A stretch of DNA of 9,254 nucleotides, taken from Planctomycetota bacterium (lineage in GTDB: Bacteria; Planctomycetota; UBA1135; GCA-002686595). Where the stretch lies: NCBI GenBank assembly GCA_029212955.1, contig JARGOW010000057.1, forward strand, positions 2,585-11,838. The letters run 5' to 3'. Every line of letters begins with the position of its first letter. The stretch's first letter is position 1. A model generated the notes under the pieces. The model was not told where the DNA came from and searched no databases. It saw nothing but the letters and a program-made list of their open reading frames with translations. This document shows, one piece after another, positions 1-5,025 of this stretch. A program made the translations under genes and the position numbers.

Positions 1-2
1 CG

Positions 3-16
3 CCCCCCCCCCCCCC
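3..16. repeat. 14-C homopolymer tract
   Basis: An uninterrupted run of 14 C on the plus strand (G on the minus strand) lies 24 bases past the stop codon of the coiled-coil gene, at the very edge of the window. Such tracts can slip during replication and can be miscounted in sequencing, so the exact length is uncertain. The flank (bases 17-39) is GC-rich with small hairpin potential, but I see no T-run that would make it an intrinsic terminator for the gene on the minus strand. Confidence 0.8.
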
Positions 17-39
17 GCCCGCGTTTTCGCCCGGGGCGA

Positions 40-3000
40 TTACTTGCTAGCGTCGGTTTCGTCGTGCAGACGATCCTCGAGCGCGTCGAGCATGGGCTTC
101 AAGTTCTCGAGCATGGCCTGGGCGGCTTGCACGGAGGTTTGCTTGGCGGCCAGTCGGCCCATCTTCTCTTCCAGAGTTTCGCTGGTGGAGTTCAGAGAGT
201 TTTGAAGGTCGCCGATTTGGGCCTCCTGCTGGTTGCGGATGGAGTCCAGGGCGTCGATTTGAGCCTCGAGCTCGACGATGCGAGACTCGAGCAAGCGTGA
301 GTGCTCGGTCCGGTTGTTGATGTCGGTTTCTTGCTCGGTGAGACGCTTGGCCAGACGCTCCATCTCGCGATGGGTGGTCTTTTCCTGGGCCTGGATCTTA
401 CTGAGCTCCTTGTCGCGTCCCTTCAATTCGTCCTGAAGTTTGTCCAAGCGCTTTTGCAGGGCGAGGGCATCCTTTTGGGCCTTGGCCTGGGTCTTGTCGA
501 AGTTGGTTTCCTGGTCCTTGAATTGGGTTTCTAGGGCCTCGATCAGCTTCTTCTTGGCGTTCACTTCGTTGGTGAGCGCCTTGCTGGCCTGGGACAGTTC
601 TTTGACTTGGAGGCTTTCCTTCTCGAGCTTTTGCTCGAGCTTTTTCAGCTTGTTTTGGCCGGTTGTGAGGGCCTTGTTGGCCTTTTCTTCGGCCTTCTGC
701 CCCTGGGTGCGTTGCTTCTCGAGCTCGCCGATTTGGCGGCTCAAGTCCTTGCCCTGTTGGCGCAATTCGACCAGGGTGCTTTGCAGGCTGTCCTGGGTGA
801 CTTGGGCCTTCTTGGCATCCTGCTCATGGGCCTTTTGCTCGGCGTTGAGTTCGGATTCCAAGCTCTGCAGGCGGCCTCGAAGCTCGAGGGCTTCCTGCTT
901 GGCGCTTTCGACCTCCTTGGCATTTTTGGCGCGATCGTGGTTCGATTCTTTTTGGCTCTTGGCCAGGTCCTTCGCCAGGCCATCCCGATCCTGGGTGGTT
1001 TCCTTGAGTCGATCCTTCAGGCCATGTTGCTGGCGTTCCATGGATTCCATGGAGACCTGGTGCTTGTCCTCGTCCTTTTGGCGCAGGTCTTTTTGGGACT
1101 GCAGCTCCACGGCAAGGTCATCCAGTTGGGTTTGGAGGTCGGAGGCCAATTGCACGCCGCTGGACTTGGTTTGACCCAGTTCGGCTTCGGTGGCTTTGAC
1201 CTTTTCGTCCAGGCTCTTGCGCGCGTTGTTGGCCTTGGTCAGGCGGGCTTCCAGGGACTTGGTTGCCTTGGCGTGGGCCGCTTGGGCCTGGGTGGCTTGG
1301 GCTTTGACCTCGGCCAGTTCCTGCTCCAGTTTCTCCTGGGCGCCAGCGCTTTGCTTTTCGCTGCGGCGGGCGGCGGCTTTCAGGGACTTGAGTTCCTTGC
1401 GGGCTTCCGCGAGGGCTTCCTTGTCCTTGGCCAGGGTCTTTTGGAGCTTATCGGTTTCCTTTGTAGAGCTCTTGCTCAGGGCGTCCTGGGCCTGGTTGGC
1501 CTGGGCGAGGGTTTCTTCCAATCCGAGCACTTGGCTCTGCAGGTCGGAGATCGTTTGCCCCGTGGTGTGCTGCAGGGTGGCGCGCTCGGCTTCGAGTGCG
1601 TCGTGCTGCAGGCGCAGGTCACCTAGGGAGCGCTCCAGTTGCGCGGTCTTTGTTTCGAAGCTCGCCTGGTCGCCTTGCTTGGCTTGCTGAAGGGTGTCGA
1701 GCTGGGATTCCAGATCGCACTTCACCTCTTGCAGGCGGGCGGCTTCCACTCGCATTCCTTCCAGGTCCCCTTGGTTTTGCTCCAGGGACTCGGTCAATTG
1801 TTGATTTTTGCCCAACTGGACCTTGTTGGCTTCTTGTAGGTCTTCGACTTGCTCTTGCAGGCCTTCGATTTCGCTCTTGAGCACGCGATCGTGCTCGGTG
1901 GCCTGGTGCTCTGAGGTGGCGCGGGCGGCTTGCTCTTCGTCGCGTGCTTCCTGGGCGGCAACTAGAGCCACGCTGAGGTCGCGGGCGGTTTGCTCGGCGA
2001 CTTCCTTCTCCTGGGCCAAGCATGCTTGGGTCTCGACCAATTCGGACTGGGCCTGTTCGCACTGGGTGCGGATGTGGGCCAATTCGTTTTGAGCCTGGGA
2101 GAGTTGCTTCTGACTGGTGCTGAGTTCCGCCTGAAGGGTGTGTACCTGCTCCTTGGATTCCTGGCCGAATTGTTCCTGGTCGCGTTGGGTTTCCGCCAGT
2201 TCCTGCTGGAGACGCTGGTGGGCTTGCTGGCTCGAGTCCAGTTCGAATTGGGCGGTCTCGAAGCGTTCTTCGCTGCTTGCCAATTCGGTTTGGAGTTCGG
2301 ACACGCGTGTCTCGAGGGCTTGGCTCTGCTCGCTGCTGTTGGCCCGATGGGACTCCAGCTGCGCCCGAAGTTCTTCGACCTCTTGTCCGACGCTAGCGGC
2401 TTGGGCTTCTGCATTTTCGAGGGCCCCGGTTTGGGCTTCGAATTGCTTTTGCACCTGGTCCTTCTCGCGCAGGTTGGTTTGGAAGCGTTGCTCCAGATCC
2501 GAGTGGGTTCCGCCCAGCTCGGCCAATTGGCTCTGCAGGTCGTTCAACTCGGATGAGGTGCTTTGCTTGGCTTGGGCGAGATCCTGGTCCCGGGTTTCCA
2601 GCATGGTTCGGGATTCGGCCAGCTCGGCGCGCAGGCGCACGACGGAGTCGTTTGCTTCCTGGCAGGCCTGTTCCAATTCCTCGATGCGTTGACCCCGGTG
2701 GGTGACGGCTGTTTCGGCCTGGGCCAGGTCTTCCTCGTGGCGGGCCAGTGCCCCTTCGACCTCTTCGATTCGGCTTTGGAGCTTCTCGGAACGGGTCTCC
2801 ATGCGCTGGCGTACACGCTCGAGTTTCTTTTGGGTGGAGTCCGCGGTGGCGCGCTCGGCGCTCAGGGTCTCCAGTTCGTCGGTCAGGTTTTGGACCTCGC
2901 TCACCAGGGTTTCCTGGGTGGCCAGCGCCTTTTCGTGTTCCTCTTGGAGCTCGCTCAGCTCGGCTGTGAGGGTGTCGCAGGTTTCCTGGAGGGCAGCGTG

Positions 3001-4398
3001 GGCACCTTCCATTTCTTCGCGAACCGCACAGGCTTCCGCCAGTTGTTCCTGGTAGCCCTCGAGCACCGTTTGCTTGTTGGCGAGCTCCTCCTGGAGGCCT
3101 TGGACCTGTTCCTGGCTGGTTTCAAACTCGGACTGCAGGGCGTCGATGGCCTCGGTGACCTGACCATGCATGTCGTGGATCTCGCACAGGTTGTCCTCGA
3201 GGGAGACGCATTCGTCGGACTTGCTTTGCAGTTGTCCTTCCAGTTCGACGCAGCGTTCGTTGGAGGATTCAAGGGCTTGCTGAGCGGTTTCGAGTTCACC
3301 ACGGGTGGTTTCGAGTTCGCCGGTACGTTGGGAAAGTTCCTCCGTACGTTCGGCCAGCTCTTCGTCGCGTTCCTGTAGCGACGTGGTGAGGCTGGTGATT
3401 TCTTCCCGTTGGGCGTCGCGCTCACTTTCCAGAGTGGAGCAGGACTCCTGGCTGGATTCCAGTTCACCACGGGTGGTTTCGAGCTCCTGGGTCAAGGCTT
3501 GGCAAGCTTCGGTCTGCTCGGCGACTTCCCCCTGAAGGCGTTCGACCTCGGATTGGCTCTCTTCGAATTGGGAGGTCGCGGTGTCGCAGGCTTCCTCGGA
3601 TTCGGTGACCTGCGTGCGCAGGCTGTCGATCTCTTCCACCAGCTTCTCTACGCGACCGGATTTGGATGTGGACTCCACTTCCATGGCGGTTTTTTGGTCC
3701 TGCCAGGCGGCTTTTTCATCCCGGGCTTCTTGGAGCTTTTGAGCCAGGTCATCCAATTCGGTGTCCTTCGCTTCGATCTCCATGTGGAGCTCGTTGACCT
3801 CTTCGGTGAGCGTTTGGGAGCGGCTGGACGCGGGCTCCAGGGTGCGCACCCGTTCGGTTAGGCTTTCGATCAGTTCGCTTTGACGGGCGAGTTCCGTGTT
3901 CTTTTGGGTTTGAACGGCGGTGAGACGATCTTCCCACTCGGAGATGTTCACGTCCGGGGTCTCGGAGTCTTGACCCTGTTCACCGACCAGGTGCGGCCAG
4001 ATCAGTTCCATGAAGTTGACGGCTTCTTCCGGGCTGACCTCTTCTGCCTGTCCATCCCAGTCTCCCAGGGCGATTCGCAGGTTTTCGATCTGCTCGGACT
4101 GGGCTTGAATGCGTTGGCCCTGTTCGCGCTCGGACTTGGCGAAGGCGGATAGGATTCCGCGTACGCGCTGTTCGAGGGATAGGAAGCCGCGGTAGCGCTC
4201 GTGCACTTGGCCGGTCATGTGACGGGCCAGGGCTCGCTCACGACGGGCATGGCGTTGATCGGCGGTGAGCCAGGCGAGTACGGCGCCACAAATGGCGCAG
4301 CCGGCTGCAAAGAGGAAGCTGTAGAGTGCTGAGATCGGCATAGAACCAGGGGATGTTGGGGAATGGGGGCCTAGGGGGAAGGCCCACGGGACCGCCAT
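40..4398 (-). CDS. Giant membrane-anchored coiled-coil protein (1452 aa)
   Basis: I do not recognise a named family. Residues 1-20 are Pro-rich. Residues 22-44 form one hydrophobic segment (LYSFLFAAGCAICGAVLAWL), followed by a basic stretch (RHARRERALARH), which predicts a single membrane anchor with the rest in the cytoplasm by the positive-inside rule. From about residue 150 to 1440 the protein is almost entirely E/Q/L/A/K-rich heptads with very little Pro or Gly. Checked by hand, hydrophobic residues sit at a/d spacing from about 257 to 610 with hardly a break. There is no Walker A or other ATPase motif, so an SMC or Rad50 label would rest on coiled-coil similarity alone. The start is uncertain. 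The ATG at 4396-4398 has a weak AGGG six bases upstream. An in-frame ATG at 4339-4341 would put the membrane segment at the extreme N-terminus but lacks a Shine-Dalgarno. Transcribed alone; the neighbouring gene ends at its own terminator about 565 bases upstream. A scaffold or spacer role is inference. Confidence 0.88.
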   Translation of the reverse strand: MAVPWAFPLGPHSPTSPGSMPISALYSFLFAAGCAICGAVLAWLTADQRHARRERALARHMTGQVHERYRGFLSLEQRVRGILSAFAKSEREQGQRIQAQSEQIENLRIALGDWDGQAEEVSPEEAVNFMELIWPHLVGEQGQDSETPDVNISEWEDRLTAVQTQKNTELARQSELIESLTERVRTLEPASSRSQTLTEEVNELHMEIEAKDTELDDLAQKLQEARDEKAAWQDQKTAMEVESTSKSGRVEKLVEEIDSLRTQVTESEEACDTATSQFEESQSEVERLQGEVAEQTEACQALTQELETTRGELESSQESCSTLESERDAQREEITSLTTSLQERDEELAERTEELSQRTGELETTRGELETAQQALESSNERCVELEGQLQSKSDECVSLEDNLCEIHDMHGQVTEAIDALQSEFETSQEQVQGLQEELANKQTVLEGYQEQLAEACAVREEMEGAHAALQETCDTLTAELSELQEEHEKALATQETLVSEVQNLTDELETLSAERATADSTQKKLERVRQRMETRSEKLQSRIEEVEGALARHEEDLAQAETAVTHRGQRIEELEQACQEANDSVVRLRAELAESRTMLETRDQDLAQAKQSTSSELNDLQSQLAELGGTHSDLEQRFQTNLREKDQVQKQFEAQTGALENAEAQAASVGQEVEELRAQLESHRANSSEQSQALETRVSELQTELASSEERFETAQFELDSSQQAHQRLQQELAETQRDQEQFGQESKEQVHTLQAELSTSQKQLSQAQNELAHIRTQCEQAQSELVETQACLAQEKEVAEQTARDLSVALVAAQEARDEEQAARATSEHQATEHDRVLKSEIEGLQEQVEDLQEANKVQLGKNQQLTESLEQNQGDLEGMRVEAARLQEVKCDLESQLDTLQQAKQGDQASFETKTAQLERSLGDLRLQHDALEAERATLQHTTGQTISDLQSQVLGLEETLAQANQAQDALSKSSTKETDKLQKTLAKDKEALAEARKELKSLKAAARRSEKQSAGAQEKLEQELAEVKAQATQAQAAHAKATKSLEARLTKANNARKSLDEKVKATEAELGQTKSSGVQLASDLQTQLDDLAVELQSQKDLRQKDEDKHQVSMESMERQQHGLKDRLKETTQDRDGLAKDLAKSQKESNHDRAKNAKEVESAKQEALELRGRLQSLESELNAEQKAHEQDAKKAQVTQDSLQSTLVELRQQGKDLSRQIGELEKQRTQGQKAEEKANKALTTGQNKLKKLEQKLEKESLQVKELSQASKALTNEVNAKKKLIEALETQFKDQETNFDKTQAKAQKDALALQKRLDKLQDELKGRDKELSKIQAQEKTTHREMERLAKRLTEQETDINNRTEHSRLLESRIVELEAQIDALDSIRNQQEAQIGDLQNSLNSTSETLEEKMGRLAAKQTSVQAAQAMLENLKPMLDALEDRLHDETDASK
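3293..3315 (-). repeat. 23-bp direct repeat inside the coiled-coil gene, copy 1
   Basis: Bases 3293-3315 are identical to 3461-3483. On the coding strand the copies encode the repeated peptide LETTRGEL (residues about 306-313 and 362-369). The 168-base offset is 56 codons, exactly eight heptads, so the duplication keeps the coiled-coil register. This is the most visible trace of growth by internal duplication. Confidence 0.85.
3461..3483 (-). repeat. 23-bp direct repeat inside the coiled-coil gene, copy 2
   Basis: This is the second copy of the exact 23-bp repeat at 3293-3315. It encodes the first LETTRGEL in the protein (residues about 306-313). The residues between the copies (SSQESCSTLESERDAQ and onward) are similar in style to those after the second copy but not identical at DNA level. 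Confidence 0.85.
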
Positions 4399-4586
4399 CG
4401 GCGACCCTGTTCCCCGGACAAAAGCTCAGCTCGGGAATCCATTTGAAAGATGCGCATTCCTTTCGAGGCCGTGCATGTCCTGTCTCTCCCTGAAACAACC
4501 CGTCCCTCTTTGGGGTCACCCTGCACTCATGTTTCAGTGGGGGGGGAGGAGTGTTTTGCGTGGGCGGATCTTTGGTTTTGGATCCG
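4399..4586 (-). other. Upstream region of the coiled-coil gene
   Basis: This non-coding stretch lies between the foldback repeat and the coiled-coil start codon and must hold the promoter unless that sits in the repeat. I see no convincing -35/-10 pair. What can be seen is an 8-bp inverted repeat (4490-4537, listed separately), a run of eight G (4539-4546), and a 6-bp perfect stem CGGATC/GATCCG at 4565-4586 that directly abuts the foldback repeat. Confidence 0.5.
4490..4537. promoter_or_regulatory. Inverted repeat CTGAAACA/TGTTTCAG upstream of coiled-coil gene
   Basis: CTGAAACA (4490-4497) and TGTTTCAG (4530-4537) are perfect 8-bp inverted arms separated by 32 bases, about 90-140 bases upstream of the coiled-coil start. 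With a single bulge, C/T-rich sequence before the left arm can also pair with the G-run after the right arm. It could be a hairpin in a 5' untranslated region or a split operator. No known regulator site is recognised. Confidence 0.3.
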
Positions 4587-4664
4587 GGGACTGGTTGTGG
4601 CGGAAACTCCTGCGGTGATTCGGTAGGGGTGTTTCAACCACAATGAGAGCGATTCGGAGGTTCA

Positions 4665-4698
4665 CACGAAGACCACGAAGGGCCACGAAGGCACGAAG
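4665..4698 (+). repeat. CACGAAG short-period repeats, left arm
   Basis: Four copies of CACGAAG begin at 4665, 4674, 4684 and 4692, spaced 9, 10 and 8 bases apart, in the middle arm of the foldback. They appear inverted as CTTCGTG in the right arm. The near 9-base period gives a repetitive F-V/L-R-G-L translation on the opposite strand, which often leads gene finders to call false small ORFs. Confidence 0.85.
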
Positions 4699-4839
4699 CT
4701 CTACGCGCAGGAGTACCGCGAATCACGAAACACAGGAGGTACTGGCGTAGCCAGACCGACACGATATTAAATTCTTGTCGGTCTGGCTTCGCCAGGACCT
4801 CCGGTGGTTGGTTGAGGACCGTTCATTGTTCGGGTGGAC

Positions 4840-4873
4840 CTTCGTGCCTTTCGTGGCCCTTCGTGGTCTTCGT
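4840..4873 (-). repeat. CACGAAG short-period repeats, right arm (inverted)
   Basis: This mirrors the left-arm block: CTTCGTG-type units read on the plus strand, matching 4665-4698 with only one extra base. The two blocks are more alike than the segments around them (4699-4724 against 4813-4839 hardly pair). That implies recent origin, gene conversion between arms, or selection for pairing of this part. Confidence 0.8.
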
Positions 4874-4963
4874 GTGAACCTCCGAATCGTTCTCAATATG
4901 GCTGAAATAAAGCAGCCCCACATCACAGGAGTTCCCGTCCAGCCAGTCCCAAAGGCCCTTGTG

Positions 4964-5006
4964 AAAAAAAGCGGTTCCCCTGGCCAATGGCCAAGGGAAC
5001 CGCTTT
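4964..5006 (-). terminator. Intrinsic terminator of the peptidase gene
   Basis: On the minus strand a hairpin with AAAGCGGTTCCC...-type arms (4988-5006 and 4968-4986, 19 positions with one mismatch, apex TTGGCCATTGGCCA) is followed directly by seven T (plus-strand A at 4964-4970). It starts 20 bases after the TAG stop of the HExxH gene. The G+C-rich stem plus T-run is a textbook Rho-independent terminator in this direction. Confidence 0.93.
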
Positions 5007-5025
5007 GTTGCTGCGAATGCGCTCG

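Larger units (their letters stand above)
4587..4950. repeat. Large intergenic foldback (imperfect palindrome), MITE-like
   Basis: About 364 bp form one palindrome centred near base 4769. Three arm pairs can be read. The outer pair is 4587-4612 with 4926-4950 (gggactgg... to aactcctg, one indel and a few mismatches). The middle pair is 4630-4698 with 4840-4909; its core, 4650-4698 against 4840-4888, is identical except for one inserted base. The inner pair is 4725-4761 with 4776-4812, where the innermost 25 bases differ at two positions. The loop 4762-4775 is AT-rich. Each inner arm also holds a mini-hairpin, CTGGCgtaGCCAG or CTGGCttcGCCAG. Bases 4613-4629 and 4910-4925 do not pair well. No ORF of its own is credible and no target-site duplication was found. 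From memory, tandem CACGAAG blocks like these occur in intergenic repeats of many environmental bacteria. It fills the space between the peptidase terminator and the coiled-coil upstream region. Confidence 0.85.

Noticed and set aside
607..1626. 339-codon open frame on the plus strand inside the coiled-coil gene
   Set aside because: Its product is a monotonous Leu/Gly/Val/Phe-rich string, the expected antisense shadow of Glu/Gln/Leu heptads; the minus-strand frame is far longer and shows real heptad periodicity.
40..4398. Annotation of the long coiled-coil protein as an SMC chromosome-partition ATPase
   Set aside because: No Walker A, signature or Walker B motif is present at either end, and the N-terminus is a membrane segment.
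4665..4873. CACGAAG repeats as a CRISPR array
   Set aside because: Units are seven bases, spaced 8-10 bases apart, with no spacers of CRISPR length and an inverted second block.
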